Source of the DNA: Pseudomonas sp. JUb42
Lineage (GTDB): Bacteria; Pseudomonadota; Gammaproteobacteria; Pseudomonadales; Pseudomonadaceae
NCBI RefSeq assembly: GCF_024807945.1
Contig: NZ_JANUFD010000012.1
Location: 1 to 64,000, forward strand
Reading direction: 5' to 3'
Length of the DNA stretch: 64,000 nucleotides
A program made the translations under genes and the position numbers. Position 1 is the first letter of the stretch; each line of letters begins with the position of its first letter. Below, piece after piece: positions 33,079 to 41,196 of the stretch. The notes beneath the pieces are model-generated. The model was not told the DNA's origin. It did no database searches and was given only the letters and a program-made list of their open reading frames with translations.

Positions 33079-35307
33079 TTAGTTCAGCGCGGCGATTGCA
33101 GCGTTGAGGGTAGGGCTAGGACGCATGGCCTTGCTGGTCTGCTCGGCATTCGGGTGGTAGTAGCCACCGATATTCACTGGCTTGCCTTGAACGGCGTTGA
33201 GCTCGGCAACGATGGTTGCTTCGTTGTCGGTCAGGGTCTTGGCCAGAGGTGCGAATTGCGCTTGCAGGGCCGCATCGTCAGTCTGTGCGGCCAGTGCCTG
33301 TGCCCAGTACAGGGCCAGGTAGAAGTGGCTGCCGCGGTTGTCGATGTTGCCGACTTTACGCGAAGGCGACTTGTTGCGGTCCAGGAACTCGCCAGTGGCC
33401 TGGTCGAGGGTCTTGGACAGAACCAGCGCTTTCGGATTGTTGTAGGCGTTGCCCAGGTGCTCCAGGGAGGCTGCCAGTGCGAGGAACTCGCCCAGGGAGT
33501 CCCAGCGCAGGAAGTTCTCTTCAACGAACTGCTGCACGTGTTTCGGAGCCGAACCGCCGGCGCCGGTTTCGAACAGGCCACCGCCGTTCATCAGCGGCAC
33601 GATGGACAGCATCTTGGCGCTGGTGCCCAGTTCCATGATCGGGAACAGGTCGGTCAGGTAGTCACGCAGAACGTTACCGGTCACCGAGATGGTGTCCTTG
33701 CCGGCACGGGTGCGGTCCAGGGTGAACTTCATCGCGTCGACCGGGGACATGATCTGGATGTCCAGGCCCGACGTGTCGTGGTCGGCCAGGTACTTCTGCA
33801 CTTTGGCGATCATGGCGCTGTCATGGGCCCGTGCCGGGTCCAGCCAGAATACGGCCGGGGTGTTGCTGGCGCGGGCGCGGTTGACGGCGAGCTTGACCCA
33901 GTCCTGGATCGGCGCGTCCTTGACCTGGCACATGCGCCAGATATCACCGGCTTCGACGTTCTGTTCCATCAGGACTTTGCCCTGGCCGTCGGTCACGCGG
34001 ACCACACCTGGCGCCTTGATCTGGAAGGTCTTGTCGTGGGAGCCGTATTCTTCGGCTTTCTGGGCCATCAGGCCGACGTTCGGTACGCTGCCCATGGTCA
34101 CTGGATCGAAGGCGCCGTGTTTCTTGCAGTCTTCGATGACGGCCTGGTAGATGGTGGCGTAGCAGCGATCCGGGATCACGGCCTTGGCATCGTGCAGTTG
34201 ACCGTCGGTGCCCCACATTTTGCCGGAGTCACGGATCATCGCAGGCATCGAGGCGTCGACGATAACGTCGCTCGGTACGTGCAGGTTGGTGATGCCCTTG
34301 TCGGAGTTGACCATGGCCAGGGAAGGGCGCACGGCGTAGACCGCTTCGATGTCAGCCTTGATTTCGGCTTGCTTGTCCGCTGGCAGTGCACCAATGCGGT
34401 CGTACAGGTCGCCGATACCGTTGTTCAGGTTGAAGCCGATTTCTTTCAGGATGTCGGCGTGCTTGGTCAGTGCGTCGTTGTAGAACTCGGCAACGATCAG
34501 GCCGAACATGATCGGATCGGAGATCTTCATCATGGTGGCTTTCAAGTGCACCGAGAACAGTACGCCCTTGGCCTTGGCGTCGGCGATCTCGCCAGCCACG
34601 AAGCTGCGCAGTGCCTTGGCGCTCATCACCGAGCTGTCGATGATTTCGCCAGCCTTGACGGCGGTTTTTTCTTTCAGGACGGAAGTGGTGCCGTCCTGGG
34701 CGACCAGTTCGATCTTGACGCTGTCAGCGGCCGGGATCAGAGCGGCTTTTTCGCTGCCGTAGAAGTCGCCGTTGCTCATGAAGGCAACGTGGGATTTCGA
34801 GTCGGCGGCCCAGGCGCCCATCTTGTGCGGGTGCTTGCGTGCGTAGTTCTTGACCGACAACGGAGCGCGACGATCGGAGTTGCCTTCACGCAGAACCGGG
34901 TTCACGGCACTGCCTTTGACCTTGTCGTAGCGGGCGCGAGTGTCTTTCTCGGCGTCGGTGGTCGGGGCTTCCGGGTAATCCGGGATCTTGAAGCCCTTGT
35001 CTTGCAGTTCTTTGATGGTGGCAACCAGCTGTGGAACGGAGGCGCTGATGTTCGGCAGCTTGATGATGTTGGCTTCAGGCGTGTTGGCCAGTTCGCCGAG
35101 CTCGGCCAGATGGTCAGCCACTTGTTGATCGGCACCAAGCGACTCTGGGAAGCTTGCGAGAACACGGCCTGCCAGGGAGATATCGCGAGTTTCGACGGCG
35201 ATATCGGAAGAAGCGGTGTAGGCCTCGATGATAGGCAGCAACGAATAGGTGGCGAGGGCAGGGGCTTCGTCGGTGAAGGTATAGATGATCTTCGAGCGGT
35301 TAGACAT
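33079..35307 (-). CDS. idh: NADP-dependent isocitrate dehydrogenase, monomeric type
   Basis: 742-residue frame giving a protein of about 741 aa, the size of the monomeric (80-kDa) class. It converts isocitrate to 2-oxoglutarate. Typical stretches are SNRSKIIYTFTDEAPALATYSLLPI at the start, GNSDRRAP, MGAWAADSKSHVAFM and FWLDPARAHD. The start at 35307 is the family start; an upstream in-frame ATG adds 24 residues not expected. In P. aeruginosa the dimeric icd gene lies next door, but no such gene is present here. A long (about 460 bp) upstream region separates it from cspD. Confidence 0.96.
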   Translation of the reverse strand: MSNRSKIIYTFTDEAPALATYSLLPIIEAYTASSDIAVETRDISLAGRVLASFPESLGADQQVADHLAELGELANTPEANIIKLPNISASVPQLVATIKELQDKGFKIPDYPEAPTTDAEKDTRARYDKVKGSAVNPVLREGNSDRRAPLSVKNYARKHPHKMGAWAADSKSHVAFMSNGDFYGSEKAALIPAADSVKIELVAQDGTTSVLKEKTAVKAGEIIDSSVMSAKALRSFVAGEIADAKAKGVLFSVHLKATMMKISDPIMFGLIVAEFYNDALTKHADILKEIGFNLNNGIGDLYDRIGALPADKQAEIKADIEAVYAVRPSLAMVNSDKGITNLHVPSDVIVDASMPAMIRDSGKMWGTDGQLHDAKAVIPDRCYATIYQAVIEDCKKHGAFDPVTMGSVPNVGLMAQKAEEYGSHDKTFQIKAPGVVRVTDGQGKVLMEQNVEAGDIWRMCQVKDAPIQDWVKLAVNRARASNTPAVFWLDPARAHDSAMIAKVQKYLADHDTSGLDIQIMSPVDAMKFTLDRTRAGKDTISVTGNVLRDYLTDLFPIMELGTSAKMLSIVPLMNGGGLFETGAGGSAPKHVQQFVEENFLRWDSLGEFLALAASLEHLGNAYNNPKALVLSKTLDQATGEFLDRNKSPSRKVGNIDNRGSHFYLALYWAQALAAQTDDAALQAQFAPLAKTLTDNEATIVAELNAVQGKPVNIGGYYHPNAEQTSKAMRPSPTLNAAIAALN

Positions 35308-35513
35308 TTGGTATGAACTCTCTGTTTTGCTGAGCATGCACAAAATCTCGATCTGCGCAGGGTATGCGCGCGTGCTCACAAGTCCCTTTTGAGCCGAAAG
35401 TCGAGCTTTATTCGCGGTGATGGTGGGTGCATCAGTCGAGCGAGCGCGTGCGCCGGGTCTGGCGCTACGTACCTTAAAGGCTGAAAGTCTCGTTCCAGAC
35501 TGTTAAGCCCCTA

Positions 35514-35571
35514 TGACTCATAAGTCACGGCGCGGAGTATATCAAACGATTGCGCTCTAGCATTAATGCTA
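35514..35571 (-). promoter_or_regulatory. Candidate idh promoter flanked by two palindromes
   Basis: On the minus strand a TATACT -10-like box (35541-35536) lies between the 14-bp palindrome TAGCATTAATGCTA (35558-35571) and the inverted repeat TGACT-CATA-AGTCA (35514-35527). No good -35 box is seen. The palindromes could be operator sites. Apart from these and a G-rich tract at 35667-35685, the spacer 35308-35770 shows nothing gene-like. Confidence 0.4.
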
Positions 35572-35770
35572 TGCGTACTATCGAATGAGAGATATTCGCC
35601 GTTGGTCGAGGTCGGCAAGACGAGCGGCGCGACAACGCAGGCACGACGATGCCCTGGGGCAAGGTTGGGGGGGAGGGGGAGTGGGCGAAACGAGGGCGAG
35701 ACTGCGCAACCGGCCTGTTCCAACTGCATGACGGACCGGTTTCTGAGCAATCCTGCTAAGGACCGTTGTC

Positions 35771-36049
35771 CTAATCGGCTGTGGCGTGCTCGGGTTTTTG
35801 AGCGGTGGCTGAGAGTCCTGCATGCGGCGTAGCGGAGGTTTCGGCAGCCTTGCCCCTTATATCCACAGCGTGCAAGCCCTTGGGCCCCTGAATGATCTCG
35901 AAGCTGACCGGCTGGCCTGCCTTGAGGGTTTTGTAACCTTCCATCTGGATGGCGGAGTAATGGACGAACAGGTCGTCATCCTTGCCGTCCTCGACGATGA
36001 AGCCATAGCCTTTAGCATTATTGAACCACTTGACCTTACCACTGAGCAT
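35771..36049 (-). CDS. cspD: Cold-shock-domain protein CspD
   Basis: 92-aa protein: one cold shock domain (MLSGKVKWFNNAKGYGFI with RNP1 KGYGFI, and DDLFVHYSAIQ for RNP2), then a 25-residue alanine-rich tail. CspD inhibits DNA replication in stationary-phase E. coli. The ATG at 36049 is chosen since GAGGG lies eight bases before it; the ATG two codons earlier is too close to that site. Divergent from clpS, as is usual. Confidence 0.93.
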   Translation of the reverse strand: MLSGKVKWFNNAKGYGFIVEDGKDDDLFVHYSAIQMEGYKTLKAGQPVSFEIIQGPKGLHAVDIRGKAAETSATPHAGLSATAQKPEHATAD

Positions 36050-36270
36050 AGTCATATCCCTCTGCAAAGGACTCCGTCTGGAGTATCATCCACCTCACTC
36101 CGCCTGACCGAAAAAATTTTGGTTGACTACGCGGACCCTTTTTACCCAATGTGGGTTCTATTGTTTGTAACACCGTTTAGCCGATAGTCAAGGTCATGCG
36201 GCGGTCCATTTGAAAACCGGTCAGACTGCGACTAATTATTCAATTCGCCCCCCTACGAACCTTTCTTTCC

Positions 36271-36633
36271 ATGCATGCAATCAGCAAGATTCGACTAACA
36301 TTCAATCAGGATGGTCAGCAGCCCCACGAGGACGACGCGGCCGGGATCGCGGTACAGGACGCCAAGCCGGCATTGCAGGCGCCACCAATGTACAAGGTGG
36401 TTTTATTTAACGATGATTACACCCCGATGGATTTCGTCGTCGAAGTGCTCGAGGTGTTTTTTAACCTGAATCGTGAGCTGGCGACCAAGGTCATGCTGGC
36501 CGTCCATACAGAGGGACGGGCAGTCTGCGGATTGTTTACCCGCGACATCGCCGAGACCAAGGCAACGCAGGTCAACCAATACGCCAGGGAAAGCCAGCAT
36601 CCGCTACTCTGTGAGATCGAGAAGGACGGTTAA
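36271..36633 (+). CDS. clpS: ATP-dependent Clp protease adaptor ClpS
   Basis: 120-aa adaptor that delivers N-degron substrates to ClpAP. The binding core is present: PPMYKVVLFNDDYTPMDFVVEVLEVFF (Asn-Asp of the N-degron pocket) and the MLAVHTEGRAVCG helix; the flexible N-terminal tail is about 38 residues. It lies 30 bp upstream of clpA on the same strand. No strong Shine-Dalgarno is seen. Confidence 0.96.
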   Translation: MHAISKIRLTFNQDGQQPHEDDAAGIAVQDAKPALQAPPMYKVVLFNDDYTPMDFVVEVLEVFFNLNRELATKVMLAVHTEGRAVCGLFTRDIAETKATQVNQYARESQHPLLCEIEKDG

Positions 36634-36663
36634 ACGCCGACCACTTGGGTATGAGGTGAAGCT

Positions 36664-38934
36664 ATGTTAAACCGTGAGCTCGAAGTCACCCTCAATCTGG
36701 CCTTCAAGGAGGCACGTTCGAAGCGTCATGAGTTCATGACCGTCGAACATCTCCTGCTGGCTCTATTGGATAATGAGGCTGCCGCCACTGTTCTGCGTGC
36801 CTGCGGCGCAAACCTCGATAAACTCAAACATGATCTGCAAGAGTTCATCGACTCCACCACCCCCCTGATCCCCGTGCATGACGAGGATCGCGAAACCCAA
36901 CCTACCCTTGGCTTCCAGCGCGTATTGCAGCGCGCGGTTTTCCATGTTCAAAGCTCCGGCAAGCGTGAAGTCACCGGCGCCAACGTGCTGGTCGCGATTT
37001 TCAGCGAGCAGGAAAGCCAGGCAGTGTTCCTGCTCAAGCAGCAGAGCGTTGCCCGCATCGATGTCGTCAACTATATCGCCCATGGCATCTCCAAGGTTCC
37101 AGGGCACGGCGATCATTCTGAAGGTGAGCAAGATATGCAGGACGACGAGGGCGGTGAGTCTTCTTCCTCAGGCAATCCTCTGGATGCCTATGCCAGCAAC
37201 CTGAACGAATTGGCGCGCCAGGGTCGTATCGACCCGTTGGTCGGCCGTGAGGTTGAAGTCGAGCGTGTCGCCCAGATCCTGGCGCGTCGGCGCAAGAACA
37301 ACCCGTTGCTGGTGGGTGAGGCCGGCGTGGGTAAAACCGCCATCGCCGAAGGCCTGGCCAAGCGCATCGTCGACAATCAGGTGCCTGATCTGCTCGCCAG
37401 CAGCGTCGTCTACTCGCTGGACCTGGGTGCCTTGCTGGCCGGGACCAAGTATCGCGGTGATTTCGAGAAGCGCTTCAAGGCGCTGCTCAATGAACTGAAA
37501 AAACGTCCCCATGCCATCCTGTTCATCGACGAAATCCACACCATCATTGGTGCCGGTGCAGCGTCCGGCGGCGTCATGGATGCCTCCAACCTGCTCAAGC
37601 CATTGCTGTCGTCCGGGGATATCCGTTGCATCGGTTCGACCACCTTCCAGGAATTCCGCGGGATTTTCGAGAAGGACCGGGCTCTGGCGCGGCGTTTCCA
37701 GAAAGTCGATGTGTCGGAGCCTTCGGTGGATGACACCATTGGCATCCTGCGCGGCCTGAAAGGGCGCTTCGAGCAGCATCACGGTATCGAATACAGTGAT
37801 GAGGCCCTGCGTGCCGCTGCTGAACTGGCTTCGCGCTACATCAACGACCGTCATATGCCCGACAAGGCCATCGACGTCATCGACGAGGCGGGTGCCTATC
37901 AGCGTCTGCAACCGGCCGACAAGCGTGTCAAACGCATTGAAGTGCCGCAGGTCGAGGATATCGTCGCCAAAATCGCGCGAATTCCGCCAAAACACGTCAA
38001 CAGTTCCGACAAGGAGCTGCTGCGTAACCTGGAGCGCGATCTCAAGCTCACGGTATTCGGCCAGGATGCGGCCATCGACTCGCTGTCGACGGCCATCAAA
38101 CTGTCCCGCGCTGGTCTGAAATCGCCTGACAAACCGGTCGGTTCCTTCCTGTTCGCCGGTCCTACCGGTGTCGGCAAGACCGAAGCTGCTCGCCAGTTGG
38201 CCAAGGCCCTGGGGATCGAGCTGGTGCGCTTTGACATGTCCGAGTACATGGAGCGGCATACCGTCTCGCGCCTGATCGGTGCTCCACCGGGTTACGTTGG
38301 TTTCGACCAGGGCGGTCTGTTGACCGAAGCGATCACCAAGCAGCCGCATTGCGTGTTGCTGCTCGATGAAATCGAGAAGGCCCACCCGGAAGTCTTCAAC
38401 CTGCTGTTGCAGGTCATGGACCACGGTACCCTGACCGATAACAACGGGCGCAAGGCGGACTTCCGCAACGTGATCGTGATCATGACCACCAACGCCGGTG
38501 CCGAAACCGCTGCGCGGGCTTCGATTGGCTTCACGCATCAGGACCACTCGTCCGATGCCATGGAAGTCATCAAGAAGAGTTTCACGCCGGAATTCCGTAA
38601 CCGCCTGGACACCATCATCCAATTCGGTCGCCTCAGCCATGAGGTTATCAAGAGTGTGGTGGACAAGTTCCTTACCGAGCTGCAGGCGCAACTGGAAGAC
38701 AAGCGTGTCCTGCTGGAAGTTTCCGACGCGGCCAGAAGCTGGCTGGCGCAGGGTGGCTACGATGCAGCGATGGGTGCGCGGCCGATGGCTCGCCTGATCC
38801 AGGACAAGATCAAGCGTCCGCTGGCCGAGGAAATTCTCTTTGGCGAGCTGTCCGAGCATGGCGGCGTGGTTCACGTCGACATCAAGGACGGCGAAATCAC
38901 CTTCGAGTTCGAAACCACTGCTGAAATGGCCTGA
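36664..38934 (+). CDS. clpA: ATP-dependent Clp protease ATP-binding subunit ClpA
   Basis: 756-aa Hsp100 unfoldase: N-domain (about 1-140), a charged linker (EQDMQDDEGGESSSS), D1 AAA+ with Walker A GEAGVGKTAIAEG, D2 with GPTGVGKTEAARQ and the D2 small domain. The ClpP-docking IGF-like loop fits ASIGFTHQD. It unfolds proteins handed over by ClpS and by itself. GAGGTGAAGCT precedes the start. A strong terminator follows. Confidence 0.97.
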   Translation: MLNRELEVTLNLAFKEARSKRHEFMTVEHLLLALLDNEAAATVLRACGANLDKLKHDLQEFIDSTTPLIPVHDEDRETQPTLGFQRVLQRAVFHVQSSGKREVTGANVLVAIFSEQESQAVFLLKQQSVARIDVVNYIAHGISKVPGHGDHSEGEQDMQDDEGGESSSSGNPLDAYASNLNELARQGRIDPLVGREVEVERVAQILARRRKNNPLLVGEAGVGKTAIAEGLAKRIVDNQVPDLLASSVVYSLDLGALLAGTKYRGDFEKRFKALLNELKKRPHAILFIDEIHTIIGAGAASGGVMDASNLLKPLLSSGDIRCIGSTTFQEFRGIFEKDRALARRFQKVDVSEPSVDDTIGILRGLKGRFEQHHGIEYSDEALRAAAELASRYINDRHMPDKAIDVIDEAGAYQRLQPADKRVKRIEVPQVEDIVAKIARIPPKHVNSSDKELLRNLERDLKLTVFGQDAAIDSLSTAIKLSRAGLKSPDKPVGSFLFAGPTGVGKTEAARQLAKALGIELVRFDMSEYMERHTVSRLIGAPPGYVGFDQGGLLTEAITKQPHCVLLLDEIEKAHPEVFNLLLQVMDHGTLTDNNGRKADFRNVIVIMTTNAGAETAARASIGFTHQDHSSDAMEVIKKSFTPEFRNRLDTIIQFGRLSHEVIKSVVDKFLTELQAQLEDKRVLLEVSDAARSWLAQGGYDAAMGARPMARLIQDKIKRPLAEEILFGELSEHGGVVHVDIKDGEITFEFETTAEMA

Positions 38935-38947
38935 GTCTCAAGCCGAT

Positions 38948-38985
38948 AAAAGCCCCGCATCTCGCAAGAGGTGCGGGGCTTTTTG
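38948..38985 (+). terminator. Intrinsic terminator of clpA
   Basis: AAAAGCCCCGCA / TGCGGGGCTTTTT stem with inner pairing around CGCAAG, followed by GTT; directly after the clpA stop. Confidence 0.92.
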
Positions 38986-39007
38986 TTGGAGAAATATGCA
39001 CCTGCCG

Positions 39008-39073
39008 GGCTGCCGAAGGCTGCGAACGGGTTCATCTGATGCGCCACTTTCGCAGCCTTCGGCAGTTCCTGCG
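39008..39073. repeat. REPIN, GCTGCCGAAGGCTGCGAA type, slightly diverged
   Basis: CTGCCGAAGGCTGCGAA (39010-39026) and its inverse TTCGCAGCCTTCGGCAG (39049-39065) repeat the same motif as the element at 32911, but the outer parts (GTAGGAG) have decayed. It lies between the terminators of the convergent clpA and infA genes. Confidence 0.8.
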
Positions 39074-39087
39074 AAATTTCAGGCACA

Positions 39088-39118
39088 CAAAAACGCCCGG
39101 CAGGTGCCAGGCGTTTTC
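39088..39118 (-). terminator. Intrinsic terminator of infA
   Basis: On the minus strand AACGCCTGGCA-CC-TGCCGGGCGTT (one G-T pair) is followed by TTTG, about 15 bases after the infA stop. Confidence 0.88.
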
Positions 39119-39131
39119 ATTCGAGCTTGAG

Positions 39132-39350
39132 TTAGCGTGCGCGGTAAGTGATGCGCCCTTTGCTCAAGTCGTAGGGCGTCAGTTCAACACGCACCTTGTC
39201 ACCGGTCAAAATACGGATGTAGTTCTTGCGCATCTTGCCGGAGATGTGCGCGGTTACGACGTGCCCGTTTTCCAACTCCACACGAAACATGGTGTTGGGC
39301 AGGGTGTCGACGACAGTGCCTTCCATTTCGAAGCTGTCTTCTTTCGACAT
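39132..39350 (-). CDS. infA: Translation initiation factor IF-1
   Basis: 72-aa S1-like OB-fold protein, [19 protein letters not shown] ... [33 protein letters not shown], complete and of standard length. It binds the ribosomal A site during initiation. The open frame extends 18 codons upstream, but the ATG at 39350 is the family start. The link to clpA and aat is conserved in gammaproteobacteria. Confidence 0.98.
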
Positions 39351-39450
39351 GCAGTAAAGCCCTCGGAATCTGATGAGTGGCCCGGTGCAAGTGGCGCCAG
39401 GCAAAAGCGGCGTGCATTGTGCCCGAAAAATGCGCTTTTAGCCAAGGGCT

Positions 39451-40158
39451 TCAATAAAGAGTCACCCACCTCTGATTCGTCAGCAGCTCAATTGGTCGAT
39501 ATTGGGTCTTGTAGTTCATCTTCTTGCAGTTCTTTATCCAGTAGCCCAGGTACACCGCATGCAGCTGCAGGCGGGTCGCTTCGGCGATCTGCCAGAGGAT
39601 CGCGAAGCGGCCCAGGCTGCGTTTTTCTTCATCCGGCTCGTAGAAGGTATAAACCGCCGAAAGGCCGTTGGGCAGTAGGTCGGTGACGGCTACAGCTAGC
39701 AGGCGCTCGCCGGCGCGGAACTCGTAGAAGCGGGAAAACGGCAGGTCCCGCACCAGAAAGGTGGAAAACTGATCGCGGCTGGGCGGAAACATGTCGCCGT
39801 CGGCGTGGCGCTGTTCGATGTAGCGTTGGTAGAGGTCGAAATATTCTTCGGTAAAGCGCGGCTTGGTGCTGTGCACCTGGATATCGGCATTGCGCTTGAC
39901 GATGCGTTTTTGCTGGCGGTCCGGGACGAAGATGTCCACCGGAATGCGCGCGGGTACGCAGGCGCTGCAGTTCTGGCAATGGGGGCGGTACAGATGATCG
40001 CCGCTGCGGCGAAAGCCCATGTCGGAAAGATCGGCATACACCTGCACGTCCATCGGCTGACTGGGGTCGAGGAACAGCGTGGTCGCCTGTTCTTCCGGCA
40101 GGTAGCTGCAGGAATGGGGTTGAGTGGCATAAAACTTCAGCCGCGCCAGCTCTGTCAT
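39451..40158 (-). CDS. bpt: Aspartate/glutamate leucyltransferase Bpt
   Basis: 235-aa aminoacyl-tRNA protein transferase. It adds leucine to N-terminal Asp or Glu, creating a primary destabilising residue for ClpS-ClpAP. Conserved cysteines stand in HSCSYLPEEQA and CQNCSACVPARIPV; the Ate-like core includes FYEFRAGERLLAVAVTDLLPNGLSAVYTFYEPDEE and LGYWIKNCKKMNYKTQYRP. It is 44 bp downstream of aat on the same strand and probably co-transcribed. Confidence 0.95.
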   Translation of the reverse strand: MTELARLKFYATQPHSCSYLPEEQATTLFLDPSQPMDVQVYADLSDMGFRRSGDHLYRPHCQNCSACVPARIPVDIFVPDRQQKRIVKRNADIQVHSTKPRFTEEYFDLYQRYIEQRHADGDMFPPSRDQFSTFLVRDLPFSRFYEFRAGERLLAVAVTDLLPNGLSAVYTFYEPDEEKRSLGRFAILWQIAEATRLQLHAVYLGYWIKNCKKMNYKTQYRPIELLTNQRWVTLY

Positions 40159-40202
40159 ATCAGCCCCCTGAGAAAAAACCCTGATTAAGAGTGTAAGCCA
40201 GC

Positions 40203-40895
40203 CTACCCAACTCGCCTAGGCAGCCAGTCGGCGTTATTTGCCTGATCCAGATGCTTGTGCAAAAAGTCGGCAAAGTCTCTGCGTGGAATCGCGCGGGCGC
40301 CGAAGCTATGCAGGTGCTCGGTGGGCATCTGGCAGTCGATCAACACGAAGCCCCAGGCACGCAGGCGCTCTACCAGCGTGGCGAAGCCGACTTTGGAGGC
40401 GTTGTCGGTGCGGCTGAACATGGACTCGCCGAAAAACAACTGGCCCATTGCCAGGCCGTAGAGTCCGCCGACCAATTGACCCTGTTCCCAGACTTCGACG
40501 CTGTGGGCGTGACCGCGTCGATGCAGCTCAAGGTAAGCCGTTTGCATGGCTCCGGTGATCCAGGTGCCATCAACGTAATCCCTGGGGGCGGCGCAGCCCT
40601 GGATTACAGCCGCGAAATCCCGATCGAATGTGACTTCGAAGCGGCCCTGGCGCATGACCTTGGCCAGGCTGCGGGAAATGTGTATTTCTTCAGGAAACAG
40701 CACCGTGCGCGGATCCGGTGACCACCAGAGGATCGGCTGGCCCTCCATGAACCACGGAAAACAGCCATGGCGATAGGCGCTGACCAGGCGGTCTGGCGAT
40801 AAATCGCCGCCGGCGGCGAGCAGGCCATCGGGATCGCGCAAGGCCTTGGCCAGGGGCGGGAAGTCGAACGTGTTGCGTTGTAACCAGGTCAGCAT
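40203..40895 (-). CDS. aat: Leucyl/phenylalanyl-tRNA--protein transferase
   Basis: 230-aa enzyme that transfers Leu or Phe to N-terminal Lys or Arg, the second branch of the bacterial N-end rule. Recognised by PPLAKALRDPDGLLAAGGDLSPDRLVSAYRHGCFPWF, WWSPDPRTVLFPEE, GTWITGAMQTAYLELHRRGHAHSVEVW and LYGLAMGQLFFGESMFSR. The start MLTWLQRNTFDFPPL (40895) is the family start; the frame upstream is proline-rich non-coding. With bpt, clpS and clpA it completes the pathway in one locus. Confidence 0.96.
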   Translation of the reverse strand: MLTWLQRNTFDFPPLAKALRDPDGLLAAGGDLSPDRLVSAYRHGCFPWFMEGQPILWWSPDPRTVLFPEEIHISRSLAKVMRQGRFEVTFDRDFAAVIQGCAAPRDYVDGTWITGAMQTAYLELHRRGHAHSVEVWEQGQLVGGLYGLAMGQLFFGESMFSRTDNASKVGFATLVERLRAWGFVLIDCQMPTEHLHSFGARAIPRRDFADFLHKHLDQANNADWLPRRVG

Positions 40896-41196
40896 AGATT
40901 CAGGGCTTGGCAGGGGAGGGGAGGGCGGCACCCAGGGTGCAACTCCAGGGCCCAAGTGTGGTCACAGTTCGTCGCCATTTTGAAGTCTCCGTTTACACTT
41001 TTGTACTGCGGGCTGTTCTTGGCTCGGGTCGATGGTCAGGAATACGACATAAGCCTTTGTCACGCAAGGCAATGCGTGGTCCAATTGAGCGTTATGGCTG
41101 GCCCTTGAAGATATACGCGGCGCACGCCAGACTAGCTATTTGCAAAATCAATGTTCAACTACAGATGTTCGCGCCCGGCGCAGGAAAACAAGCGTT
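40896..41196. other. aat-ftsK intergenic region, without trxB
   Basis: About 300 bp between divergent aat and ftsK. In P. aeruginosa thioredoxin reductase trxB lies here; no such gene or remnant is seen. A GATATAC box at 41107-41113 may belong to the ftsK promoter. The ribosome binding site AGGA for ftsK stands at 41182. Nothing else is recognised. Confidence 0.5.

Noticed and set aside
33007..35316. 769-codon plus-strand open frame opposite idh
   Set aside because: The minus strand encodes an unmistakable monomeric isocitrate dehydrogenase; the antisense frame has Val/Gly/Asp-rich text with no motif.
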